From: an uncultured Alistipes sp.
GTDB lineage: Bacteria; Bacteroidota; Bacteroidia; Bacteroidales; Rikenellaceae
Direction: 5' to 3'
Assembly: GCA_944323075.1 (NCBI GenBank)
Contig: CALURC010000010.1
Span: forward strand, 37,512-101,511
DNA length: 64,000 nucleotides
The notes under the pieces were generated by a model, which worked only from the letters and a program-made list of their open reading frames with translations, had not been told where the DNA came from and made no database searches. The position numbers and the translations under genes are program-made. Shown here piece after piece: positions 18,958-27,605 of this stretch. Position 1 is the first letter of the stretch; each line of letters opens with the position of its first letter.

Positions 18958-20274
18958 TTGAGCTATTTATATATTTCGTCGGTAACATTCAATACATTCT
19001 CTCTTCAAGACGGAGTGATTCTGTCGTTGATCGTTTTGTTGTTGTTCGTATCGGCAATCGTGTCGGCATCGGAAACGGCTTTTTTTTCACTGACCCCACA
19101 CGACATCGAACGATTTAAGAACAACAAAGATCGATCCAGCAAAACGATTCTCACACTGCTCTCGTCGGAGAAGTATCTACTCGCGACCATACTGATTGCC
19201 AACAATCTCGTCAACGTATGCATCGTCGTCTTGGCTAACGGACTGATCGACTCACTAATCGATTTTGGAGAGGCTACCGGGTGGGAATTTTTAATCAAAA
19301 TGGTCGTTGTGACCTTTTTGCTTCTGCTTTTCGGAGAGATCATGCCCAAAATCTTCTCTTCATACAACCCGATACGAATTACCAGAATCATGGCTCTCCC
19401 GCTATCCGGACTGAAATCACTGTTTAAACCCTTTTCATATCTGCTCATTCGTTCGGGAAACTACATCAGTAAAAAATTCTCCGACAAACACGACAATATC
19501 TCAATAGATGAGCTTTCAAACGCAATTGAGATGACCTCGGATCAGAATGCCGAAGAGAAACAGATGTTATCGGAAATCGTCGATTTTGTTCATACGGAGG
19601 TTGGCGAGATTATGAAACCGCGTCTGGACATCATCGCCCTCGACATCAAATCGAATTTCGAAGAGGTACGCCAAACAATTGTAACTTCGGGATTCTCACG
19701 CATTCCGGTTTTCGAAGAGAACATCGACAAGATCAAGGGAATCCTTTACGTCAAAGACTTACTCCCCTACATAACGCAAGATCAAAATTTTGAATGGCCG
19801 AATCTGATTCGGAAACCCTATTTCGTCCCTGAACACAAAAAAATCAACGAACTGCTCGAAGAGTTCCGCTCAAACCAAATCCACATCGCAATCGTTGTCG
19901 ACGAATACGGGTCGACACTCGGGTTGGTCTCACTTGAGGATATCTTGGAAGAGATTGTCGGTGAAATTTCAGACGAGTCAGACCGTGAACAAACATTCTA
20001 TAAAAAACTTGCCCCCAACAGCTATCTTTTCGAAGGTAAAACGCACCTCAACGATTTTCTAGAAGTACTTGGACTCGATGACAGTTATTTAGATTCAGTA
20101 AAAGGAGGTGCAGAAACAATAGCCGGACTGATGCTGGAAATTCAAAAAGATTTTCTGCATCAAGGAGAATCATTGACCTACCGTGATCTGTTGCTCCAGG
20201 TCGAAGCCGTAGACGGACTTAGGATAGACAAGGTTAAAGTTACCCTTATGAATCACCCGTCATCAGCCTTATAA
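18958..20274 (+). CDS. gldE: GldE-like CNNM/CBS transporter-associated protein
   Basis: A 438-residue protein of the HlyC/CorC (CNNM) superfamily. An N-terminal domain of about four membrane segments (residues 15-165, with ASETAFFSLT) is followed by two CBS domains (about 205-330, with MKPRLDIIALDI and VDEYGSTLGLVSLEDILEEIVGE) and a C-terminal CorC_HlyC domain. In gliding Bacteroidetes the homologue is GldE; in non-gliding relatives the role is probably Mg2+/Co2+ handling, which is inference. The only start allowed by the upstream stop at 18925 is TTG at 18958 or later codons. It follows ftsZ by 36 bases. Confidence 0.82.
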   Translation: MSYLYISSVTFNTFSLQDGVILSLIVLLLFVSAIVSASETAFFSLTPHDIERFKNNKDRSSKTILTLLSSEKYLLATILIANNLVNVCIVVLANGLIDSLIDFGEATGWEFLIKMVVVTFLLLLFGEIMPKIFSSYNPIRITRIMALPLSGLKSLFKPFSYLLIRSGNYISKKFSDKHDNISIDELSNAIEMTSDQNAEEKQMLSEIVDFVHTEVGEIMKPRLDIIALDIKSNFEEVRQTIVTSGFSRIPVFEENIDKIKGILYVKDLLPYITQDQNFEWPNLIRKPYFVPEHKKINELLEEFRSNQIHIAIVVDEYGSTLGLVSLEDILEEIVGEISDESDREQTFYKKLAPNSYLFEGKTHLNDFLEVLGLDDSYLDSVKGGAETIAGLMLEIQKDFLHQGESLTYRDLLLQVEAVDGLRIDKVKVTLMNHPSSAL

Positions 20275-20477
20275 CGCACACCTGAAAGCTAATCGGTTTT
20301 AATTATACAGAGGATCGCCCATTCGCCCATTATTAATTACATAAAACACATCTCGCAAAGGAAATACAAACATACCTACTCTTCCCCCAATAGGTATTCC
20401 CCATCCTTGCCATGCAAAAGGGCTGCAATTCCTCACATCACACAGGGAGTAATGTAACCCGTCGCCCCCCCACAGCT
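20275..20477. other. Convergent intergenic region gldE/recO
   Basis: These 203 bases between convergent genes contain only a weak imperfect inverted repeat (atacct...aggtat, about 20371-20397) and a C-rich run near 20465. I see no gene and no convincing terminator. Confidence 0.5.
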
Positions 20478-21206
20478 CTAAAACACCTCACGTAGAATGG
20501 ATATCGACCGAACAGTACGAATAGCATCAAGATGATACCCAAAAAACTCCAATATGGATTCGAGAAAAGCTGAGCGTCGCTCCCGTGAAAGCCGAAGACT
20601 GTCGAGATCATCTACAGAACAATCCATCAACCGTCCCAACAACGAAGAGCTATCTTGATCCATACACACAGCATGTACCGGCAATGAAGGGGTAAACAAT
20701 CCACTCCTCATATCAAAAAAAGCTCCTTCCGAAAATTCATTTCCGGGATAAAAACCCAAATAAGCAGAGAGTTGCACTAAAAACCAAAGATGAAAATTTG
20801 CAACGCCCTTTTCCATTCGATCGAGCTGGACCACTGAATTGGAAATAAAATCGAACAAAGCATCATTCGGTTCCGACTCCCGAATCAACCGATACAGCAC
20901 TTCGGCCATAAAGAGTGATATGGTACTTTTCCGGACATCGAACGGAAGCGAAGACAACGGCACTAAATTCCGAATCTCGCGTATGCGGTGCATCTGTGCA
21001 TGAGACGAAATACCAGCCTCCAGTTCCACCAAAAACATCGGTTGTAATAACGCTGCCTTGTTTCCCCGACCTCGAGAACTTCGCACGCCTTGAACCATAT
21101 AATTCATCCGGCCATACAAGTCAGTCAAAAGGTAAGCAACCAATGAACTTTCCCCGTATTTGATCGTATGCAATACAATCCCCCGTGCTTTATAAAAGTT
21201 CTGCAT
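20478..21206 (-). CDS. recO: DNA repair protein RecO
   Basis: A 242-residue protein with the RecO N-terminal OB fold (YKARGIVLHTIKYGESSLVAYLLTD, then GRMNYMVQGVRSSRGR) and a helical C-terminal part. RecO loads RecA onto SSB-coated single-stranded DNA in the RecFOR pathway. The zinc-finger cysteines found in some RecO proteins are not visible. It is the last gene of a minus-strand unit and starts two bases after the rdgB stop, so it is probably translationally coupled. Confidence 0.9.
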   Translation of the reverse strand: MQNFYKARGIVLHTIKYGESSLVAYLLTDLYGRMNYMVQGVRSSRGRGNKAALLQPMFLVELEAGISSHAQMHRIREIRNLVPLSSLPFDVRKSTISLFMAEVLYRLIRESEPNDALFDFISNSVVQLDRMEKGVANFHLWFLVQLSAYLGFYPGNEFSEGAFFDMRSGLFTPSLPVHAVCMDQDSSSLLGRLMDCSVDDLDSLRLSRERRSAFLESILEFFGYHLDAIRTVRSISILREVF

Positions 21207-21208
21207 AA

Positions 21209-21784
21209 CTACCGTTTCAAAAGAAATGCAGCTAACTTCTCCACAGCAAGACCTCGATGACTAATGGCATTTTTCGATTCGGAATCCATCTCGGCAAAAG
21301 TCGTGGCATATCCATCCGGAACAAACAACGGATCATACCCGAAACCTGCGGTTCCTCTTGGCTGCTCTGTAATCACACCGTTAACAATCCCTTCAAAAAG
21401 GTACTCCTTACCGTCGAGAATCAAGGCTATCACAGTCCGGAAACGAGCCTTTCTATTTTGTTTACCCTCCATGTTCTTCAGCAATAGCGCCATATTGTCA
21501 AGCGAATTTTTAGACTCTCCCGCATAACGAGCTGAATAAACACCTGGAGCTCCGTTCAACGCCTCTACCTCGAGACCCGTATCGTCCGCGAAACAACTTT
21601 CCCCGGTCCTTTGGTACAAAAAACGGGCCTTCTGAAGTGCATTTCCCTCAAGAGTTTGTTGATTCTCTGGTATATCTTCATGAATTCCTAACTCATGCAA
21701 CGATTCTATCTGAAACGAATCACCCAAAACCTCTTGGACCTCTTTTAACTTGTGATTATTATTTGTAGCAAAATTCAATTTCAT
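21209..21784 (-). CDS. rdgB: Non-canonical purine NTP pyrophosphatase (RdgB/HAM1)
   Basis: A 191-residue enzyme that hydrolyses dITP, ITP and XTP to monophosphates, keeping deaminated purines out of DNA. It begins with the family signature [16 protein letters not shown] and has the conserved [12 protein letters not shown] and GVYSARYAG segments and a C-terminal ISHRGLA motif. Length is normal. It lies between a HAD hydrolase (16-base gap) and recO (2-base gap), so a nucleotide-sanitising and repair operon is plausible. Confidence 0.94.
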   Translation of the reverse strand: MKLNFATNNNHKLKEVQEVLGDSFQIESLHELGIHEDIPENQQTLEGNALQKARFLYQRTGESCFADDTGLEVEALNGAPGVYSARYAGESKNSLDNMALLLKNMEGKQNRKARFRTVIALILDGKEYLFEGIVNGVITEQPRGTAGFGYDPLFVPDGYATTFAEMDSESKNAISHRGLAVEKLAAFLLKR

Positions 21785-21800
21785 AGTTTACTAAACACAA

Positions 21801-22637
21801 CTAAGATTTACAATTTTTACTCAACTGATAATCAATAGCAATCTTATCGATTATCATTTTGACAAGACGATCTATCTCTTTATCGGGACTATAGTCTGCA
21901 GGACAAACATAATTTACCCGATTATCCTGAATCAAACGAAGCATCTCCTGACGTTTTTGCCGCGACCGGGGATTATATACAGCGATTGAATGTCCCCCCT
22001 GCTGTTTGACCAATTTCATACAAGGAATATCTGTCGTCCCATCCCCAAAATAGATCATGTGACGGAACTGTACGGGCCGTTTTTCCTCTTCGATAAACTC
22101 ATTAATTCGTACACTATCATAAACACTCTCGACCCCTTTGTTTATTTTAAAAATAAACTGTGTTTTATTCGTATAATTGACTGCAACAGCTGGCCAATAG
22201 GCTACCCCATCAACGTTATAAAAAAACGAGCAGGCGTATATCTTCCGAAACTCTTTTGCTATTGGCGTTCCCTCAATCATCTCTCGCAATCCCGACGAGT
22301 TGATGTAATGATGCAATTTAATCCCTCTTTCGGCGGCATAGGCATTAATACGCGGAAACCACTCCTTGACACCCTCATACAACTCGATATTCTGCCCTGA
22401 CTGGGCGAAAGATTCGCGACGAAGCGATTTTCCTGCACTTTGTGCCTCATGCAACATCTGATACATATAAGCAAGAATCGGGTCTCCATCCTGTTCTAAT
22501 GCCGTTTGGTTACTTCTTTCCCAAAACTCGTGGTTGCTTTTCCCGATAGCCGGAATAAAATCGTACTCTTGCATATTCCCGGGCGAAAGCGTCCCGTCGA
22601 AATCATAGATCAACGCAACAACTAATTTTTTAGCCAT
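21801..22637 (-). CDS. HAD-family hydrolase
   Basis: A 278-residue cytoplasmic haloacid dehalogenase-superfamily protein. Motif I is DFDGTL near residue 13, with the nucleophile as the first Asp; motif II-like NSSG is near the middle (HHYINSSG), and motif IV is FGDGTTDIPCM. A cap insertion lies between motifs I and II. The superfamily mostly removes phosphate from small molecules; the substrate cannot be named. It begins the HAD-rdgB-recO unit on the minus strand. Confidence 0.82.
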   Translation of the reverse strand: MAKKLVVALIYDFDGTLSPGNMQEYDFIPAIGKSNHEFWERSNQTALEQDGDPILAYMYQMLHEAQSAGKSLRRESFAQSGQNIELYEGVKEWFPRINAYAAERGIKLHHYINSSGLREMIEGTPIAKEFRKIYACSFFYNVDGVAYWPAVAVNYTNKTQFIFKINKGVESVYDSVRINEFIEEEKRPVQFRHMIYFGDGTTDIPCMKLVKQQGGHSIAVYNPRSRQKRQEMLRLIQDNRVNYVCPADYSPDKEIDRLVKMIIDKIAIDYQLSKNCKS

Positions 22638-22706
22638 AACCGTAATTTTTGTCCATAAAGGTATAAAAAATCAAAGAAAACAGGACACCTATAAAATTTC
22701 CTTATT

Positions 22707-23249
22707 TCAAAGACCAACCTTACGGCACATCATTTTCGCATGACTTCTCAAAGAAGGAACATGACTCTGCCTAAACCATTTCAATACCTCGGAAATTTCT
22801 TCGTCAATCCAAGACTCCTGATGCGGAAGCCTGCACAGAATATCCATACACCAAACCCGAACAGATGGAGGTATAGCAGAATCAATCAGCCGTGTGAAAG
22901 TTACGTCCACTATTCGGTCGACACAATCAGAAGAGAGATCAGTTTTTGGAGCAGACAACAGACGAACCATCATTTTACTGTATAACCGTATGACTCCGAA
23001 ATAATTCGCTTGCAAATAGTTATCCGTAATTCGTTCACAATAATCGAATAGACGCGCAGGACTATACGAAAAAGCATGCTCCAAAGCCCATGTCACCCGA
23101 AAGGCGAACCGCTCAGGCTTCTTTACTCCCCAATCCAAAGCCTCATCGAAGAGATCATTCGCAACAATCAAACGCCCGCAATACGCAGCTTCTGATGACC
23201 GATAATTTTGTTTGCCACATATCCATTCGAAACAATCCTCTTCAACCAT
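22707..23249 (-). CDS. Uncharacterised all-helical (HEAT-like) protein
   Basis: A 180-residue protein that I do not recognise. It appears mostly alpha-helical, with regularly spaced hydrophobic residues and short Pro- or Asp-rich turns that suggest ARM/HEAT-like helical pairs. There is no signal peptide or membrane segment, so it is probably cytoplasmic. It stands alone: the ilvE terminator lies upstream, and a 69-base gap separates it from the HAD gene downstream. No catalytic motif is visible. Codon use is like its neighbours, and the longer open frame on the opposite strand here looks like a shadow. Confidence 0.6.
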   Translation of the reverse strand: MVEEDCFEWICGKQNYRSSEAAYCGRLIVANDLFDEALDWGVKKPERFAFRVTWALEHAFSYSPARLFDYCERITDNYLQANYFGVIRLYSKMMVRLLSAPKTDLSSDCVDRIVDVTFTRLIDSAIPPSVRVWCMDILCRLPHQESWIDEEISEVLKWFRQSHVPSLRSHAKMMCRKVGL

Positions 23250-23310
23250 ACTCTCAAATTATTCTTACCCACTTCTCACTTTATGACCCTCACTTCCACT
23301 GCTATTTTTC

Positions 23311-23348
23311 AGCAAAAAGACTGCGGATAAGGTTACCCTTATCCGCAG
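23311..23348 (-). terminator. Rho-independent terminator after ilvE
   Basis: A perfect 13-bp GC-rich stem (23319-23331 with 23336-23348, loop of four) is followed on the minus strand by CTTTTTGC. It lies 32 bases past the ilvE stop codon. Confidence 0.85.
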
Positions 23349-23380
23349 TACTCACTATTTATATCCGATATAGATCTCTT

Positions 23381-24397
23381 TTATTTCACCTCGACCATCC
23401 ATCCGTACGTATCGGGTTCTTCACCATATTGAATTGCACGCAATCTATGATAAAGTTTCTCACAATTCGGCCCGGCTTTAGTCCCATCTCCATAAACAAA
23501 CGTCCGATCATTCGACGGATCGTAAATAGATCCGATTGGCGAAATCACGGCTGCCGTACCGCATGCTCCAGCCTCTTCGAATGTCGCCAGCTCCTCATAG
23601 TCTACAATGCGTTGCTCCACCTTCAAGCCCAATTCCTCGGCCAATGTCATCAAGCTTTTGTTCGTAATAGAAGGCAACACCGAATGAGACCTTGGCGTAA
23701 TGTATGTTCCCTGGCGAATACCAAAGAAGTTAGCACCACCACATTCGTCAATATGTTTTTTCTCTTTCGCATCCAGATACAAAACACATGGATATCCTTT
23801 CTCATGACCGATCTCTCCCGACGTAAGACTCGCCGCATAGTTACCTCCGACTTTAACATGCCCGGTTCCCAGAGGTGCCGCACGGTCGTGATCTCGATCG
23901 ATCATCACCTTAATCGGATTAAATCCCTCTTTATAATATGGTCCTACAGGAGTTACAAACATCAACAAAAGATACTCTTGTGAAGGGTTAACACCCACTT
24001 GTGCAGAAGTACCCAGCAACAGCGGACGAATATATAGCGAAGCTCCCGTTCCATAAGGCGGAACGAAACGTTCATTCGCTTTCACCACCCGCTTCATCAT
24101 ATCGACAAACAAATCAACCGGCGGTAAAGCCATTTTAAGATATGCAGCTGAGGATTGCATCCGTTTTGCATTCTCTTCTGGACGGAAGATACGAATCACT
24201 CCGTCTGCCCCACGAAAAGCTTTCTGTCCTTCGAAAACTTCCTGGCCATAATGCAAGCACGTTGCTGCCATATGCAGCGATACGGTTTCATCCGATGTTA
24301 GTTCGGGTTCACTCCAAGACCCATTGCGGTAGTAACTCCGTATATTATAGTCTGTTTTCAGATACCCGAAAGATAGGTTTTTCCAATCTAGTTCCAT
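23381..24397 (-). CDS. ilvE: Branched-chain amino acid aminotransferase
   Basis: A 338-residue class IV PLP-dependent aminotransferase converting branched-chain 2-oxo acids to leucine, isoleucine and valine with glutamate. The PLP lysine is Lys182 in GHVKVGGNYAAS. Other conserved regions are YGQEVFEGQKAFR, SLYIRPLL and ANFFGIRQGTYITP, together with the EEAGACGTAAVISP segment that binds the cofactor phosphate. Length fits the longer eukaryote-like BCAT group common in Bacteroidetes. It follows metG by 75 bases and ends at a strong terminator. Confidence 0.93.
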   Translation of the reverse strand: MELDWKNLSFGYLKTDYNIRSYYRNGSWSEPELTSDETVSLHMAATCLHYGQEVFEGQKAFRGADGVIRIFRPEENAKRMQSSAAYLKMALPPVDLFVDMMKRVVKANERFVPPYGTGASLYIRPLLLGTSAQVGVNPSQEYLLLMFVTPVGPYYKEGFNPIKVMIDRDHDRAAPLGTGHVKVGGNYAASLTSGEIGHEKGYPCVLYLDAKEKKHIDECGGANFFGIRQGTYITPRSHSVLPSITNKSLMTLAEELGLKVEQRIVDYEELATFEEAGACGTAAVISPIGSIYDPSNDRTFVYGDGTKAGPNCEKLYHRLRAIQYGEEPDTYGWMVEVK

Positions 24398-24472
24398 AAC
24401 CTTTCTCTCTATTTATCATTTATTTTATCGTTATTTCCATCTTTATGGATGAAGGGAAGACGATCCCATGTT

Positions 24473-26512
24473 CTATCCAATCATCGTTCCATTTCCAACC
24501 TTATCGACCGGTGAGAGAAGAACCATCCGTCCTGATGCATCCTGCGCCATCAGAATCATGCCTTCTGACAAAACACCTTTCAACTCTCTCGGTTCAAGAT
24601 TGATCAGCACAAGCACCTGGCGTCCGATCAACGACTCCGGCGTATAGTGTTCCGCTATCCCCGAAACGATCGTCCGTTTGTCAATTCCTGTATCAATCGT
24701 CAGTTTTAGGAGTTTTTTCGTTTTGGCCACTTTCTCTGCCGCCAAGATTGTTGCGGTGCGAATATCCATCCGATTAAAATCATCGAACACGATACGCTCC
24801 TTCTGCGGTTCAATCTTCCGACCTGCCTCTTTTGCCATATTGGCTTTTTTCGTATCGGCCAATTTCTTCAACTGTGCTTCAATCGTGCTGTCTTCGATCT
24901 TTTCGAACAACAGAACTGGTGTTCCGATTTCATGTCCTGCAGTCAACAAGTCGGTTGCACCCAACTTGTCCCAACCGAAACGATCCACCTGCAACAATTT
25001 TAAAATCTTGTCTGCGGTAAACGGCATAAAGGGTTCGATACCGATCGCAATCGACGCGGTAATCTGCAAGGCAACGTTCAAAATCGTCTTTACCCGCTCG
25101 GGATCGGTCTTATATAACTTCCACGGCTCCGTATCAGCCAAATATTTATTTCCCAAACGGGCAATATTCATTGCCTCCTTAAGTGCCTCACGGAACCGAT
25201 AATTTTCGATATTCTCCTCGAGCGCTTTCTTAATAGAAGGCAGCTCACTCAGGATATCCCGATCATAATCGGTCAAGGTTCCACATTCGGGTACACGTCC
25301 TCCGTAGTATTTATGGGTCAGCACCAATGCCCGATTAACAAAGTTCCCCAATACGGCAACCAGCTCATTATTGTTACGGGCCTGAAAATCGCGCCACGTG
25401 AAATCATTGTCTTTGGTCTCCGGAGCATTGGCACACAACACATAACGCAATACATCCTCCTTGCCCGGAAACTCTTCCAAATATTCATGCAACCACACCG
25501 CCCAGTTACGCGACGTTGAGATCTTTTCGCCTTCGAGATTCAAGAACTCATTGGCAGGTACATTTTCCGGCAGGATATATCCACCGTGCGCCCGCAACAT
25601 GGAGGGGAAAACAATACAATGGAACACGATATTGTCTTTACCGATGAAGTGAACCATTTTGGTTTCCTCATCCTTCCAATACTTTTCCCAGTCGGGCGTA
25701 AGCTCTTTTGTTGCGGAGATATACCCGATCGGAGCATCGAACCACACGTACAGCACCTTCCCTTCAGCTCCTTCGACCGGAACGGGAATACCCCAATCCA
25801 AGTCACGACTCACGGCACGCGGTTGAAGTCCAAGGTCGAGCCAACTCTTGCACTGTCCGTACACATTGACCTTCCACTCTTTGTGACCCTCAAGAATCCA
25901 CCGACGCAAAAATGCCTCATGCTTATCAAGCGGTAGGAACCAATGGGTTGTCTCCTTCATTACCGGAACAGAGCCGGTTATCGCACTCCGAGGATTGATC
26001 AAATCAATCGGACTCAACGTACTGCCACACTTTTCACATTGATCTCCATATGCCCGGTCGTTCTGACAATGTGGACACGTTCCGACAATATAACGATCTG
26101 CCAGAAACTGTCCGGCCTCTTCGTCATAATACTGCATCGTTGTCTTTTCGATGAACTCACCTTTATCATATAGAGTACGGAAAAAATCCGACGCTGTCTT
26201 GTGGTGTACCGGAGAGGTCGTCCGCGAATAGATGTCGAACGACATACCGAGCCGTTTGAAAGAGTCCTTTATAATATTATGATACTTATCGACGATATCC
26301 TGTGGCGAAACGCCCTCCTGACGGGCCTTGATTGTAATGGGAACTCCGTGTTCGTCCGATCCGCACACCGAGATCACATCCTCGCCGCGCAAACGCAAAT
26401 ATCTCACATAAATGTCCGAAGGGATATATACTCCCGCGAGGTGTCCGATATGTACCGGACCGTTGGCATAAGGAAGTGCCGATGTAACAAGATAGCGTTT
26501 AAACTTTTTCAT
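24473..26512 (-). CDS. metG: Methionyl-tRNA synthetase
   Basis: A 679-residue class I aminoacyl-tRNA synthetase charging tRNA-Met. The HIGH motif is HIGH at 21-24, and the KMSKS-type loop is KISTS at 330-334. A zinc knuckle has two CxxC pairs (CPHC and CEKC, about residues 145-165). The anticodon-binding helical domain follows, and the last about 110 residues form an EMAPII/Trbp111-like tRNA-binding and dimerisation domain ([32 protein letters not shown]). This is the full-length two-domain form. A −7 promoter box lies just upstream. Confidence 0.96.
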   Translation of the reverse strand: MKKFKRYLVTSALPYANGPVHIGHLAGVYIPSDIYVRYLRLRGEDVISVCGSDEHGVPITIKARQEGVSPQDIVDKYHNIIKDSFKRLGMSFDIYSRTTSPVHHKTASDFFRTLYDKGEFIEKTTMQYYDEEAGQFLADRYIVGTCPHCQNDRAYGDQCEKCGSTLSPIDLINPRSAITGSVPVMKETTHWFLPLDKHEAFLRRWILEGHKEWKVNVYGQCKSWLDLGLQPRAVSRDLDWGIPVPVEGAEGKVLYVWFDAPIGYISATKELTPDWEKYWKDEETKMVHFIGKDNIVFHCIVFPSMLRAHGGYILPENVPANEFLNLEGEKISTSRNWAVWLHEYLEEFPGKEDVLRYVLCANAPETKDNDFTWRDFQARNNNELVAVLGNFVNRALVLTHKYYGGRVPECGTLTDYDRDILSELPSIKKALEENIENYRFREALKEAMNIARLGNKYLADTEPWKLYKTDPERVKTILNVALQITASIAIGIEPFMPFTADKILKLLQVDRFGWDKLGATDLLTAGHEIGTPVLLFEKIEDSTIEAQLKKLADTKKANMAKEAGRKIEPQKERIVFDDFNRMDIRTATILAAEKVAKTKKLLKLTIDTGIDKRTIVSGIAEHYTPESLIGRQVLVLINLEPRELKGVLSEGMILMAQDASGRMVLLSPVDKVGNGTMIG

Positions 26513-26540
26513 CGCAAAGTCAAAAAAACAATAATCCGTA

Positions 26541-26548
26541 CAAAGTTA
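26541..26548 (-). promoter_or_regulatory. Promoter −7 element for metG
   Basis: On the minus strand TAACTTTG matches TAnnTTTG exactly, 28 bases before the metG ATG. A −33 TTG at the usual distance is not evident. Confidence 0.5.
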
Positions 26549-26595
26549 TGAATTTTTCGCCAAAATATGTCTCGATCACACACAAATCCCTCTTA

Positions 26596-27492
26596 CTATT
26601 TCTTCAGGGGTTCAAATCCTCGTCCGTAGACACCCATTACATTTGCATAAGTAATAAACGCTTCGGGATCCACACGTTTGATCAGTTTGAAGAGTACCCC
26701 TGTCTCGTAACGTCTGCATACCACCATCACCACTTTGGTCGGCTCTTTGGTAAACCACTTTTCACCGTCGATCAACGTGACTCCACGGCTCATCTCGGTT
26801 GAGATTGCCTCGGCTATCTCCCGGTAACGAGACGAGATAACCATGATCTGTGCCGACTGACGATTTCCCGCAACCACCGCATCGATCGTATAACCATTGA
26901 CAGCGACCATAACACCTCCATAAATTACCGTAGCAATATCCTTAAAAATGAAGATCGAGCATCCGATGATCAACAAGTCACAAAGCATGATGATCCGACC
27001 ATAGCTAATCGTTTTATATTTATTGATAATCATGGCAATGATATCTGTTCCTCCAGTACTTCCTCCCTGGGTGAAACAAATTCCTATACCACCTCCGGCC
27101 AAAGCTCCTCCCAACAATACGGACAAAAGTTTATCCTCTCCGAGTCCCATAATGTTATTCGGGACCACACCTTGCATAACAGACATGGCCGCCGAAATGA
27201 AGATAATGGCATAAAACGTCTTTGCACCAAACCGCACACCGATCAACGCCGACCCCAAAGCTATCAGAAAACCGTTCAAAACCAGATACGACAATCCCAA
27301 CGGTATACCTCCGTCCTCACCTCCCGTAGCATAATAGATCAACAATCCGACACCGTTGATTCCGCCCCCTACCACATCGGCTGGCATCAATATTCCAATC
27401 CACGCGAAAGAATAAAGAATCAACCCGACAGAGATCAAAGCATACTCTTTGACCGTTTTCAACACACCCGAACGCAACATCTTATTTTTCAT
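26596..27492 (-). CDS. YitT-family membrane protein (DUF161 + DUF2179)
   Basis: A 298-residue inner-membrane protein. About five hydrophobic segments with glycine-rich motifs (GGGINGVGLLIYY, GGSTGGTDIIAMII) make up the YitT/DUF161 region, and a soluble C-terminal DUF2179 domain (about residues 220-295, with SRGVTLIDGEKWFTKEPTKV) resembles small regulatory ligand-binding folds. The biochemical function of the family is not established. It is transcribed divergently from priA and ends 83 bases before the metG start. Confidence 0.85.
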   Translation of the reverse strand: MKNKMLRSGVLKTVKEYALISVGLILYSFAWIGILMPADVVGGGINGVGLLIYYATGGEDGGIPLGLSYLVLNGFLIALGSALIGVRFGAKTFYAIIFISAAMSVMQGVVPNNIMGLGEDKLLSVLLGGALAGGGIGICFTQGGSTGGTDIIAMIINKYKTISYGRIIMLCDLLIIGCSIFIFKDIATVIYGGVMVAVNGYTIDAVVAGNRQSAQIMVISSRYREIAEAISTEMSRGVTLIDGEKWFTKEPTKVVMVVCRRYETGVLFKLIKRVDPEAFITYANVMGVYGRGFEPLKK

Positions 27493-27597
27493 ACTTCTTA
27501 AAAAAACACAAAGAAAATAAAGACGATCTCTTTATAAATTCGACAAAAGATAGTCATAATTCCCCGAAATTCGATCTCGAAGCATCGGGAAAAATAC

Positions 27598-27605
27598 TAT
27601 TTTTG
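27598..27605 (+). promoter_or_regulatory. Promoter −7 element overlapping the first possible priA start
   Basis: TATTTTTG matches TAnnTTTG exactly. The most upstream in-frame start, TTG at 27603-27605, lies inside this box, so transcription would begin downstream of that codon and translation should start later, for example at GTG 27621. Confidence 0.45.

Noticed and set aside
23090-23983. 297-codon plus-strand frame across ilvE and the upstream gap
   Set aside because: It runs antisense to ilvE and through its terminator, with low-complexity composition and no motif.
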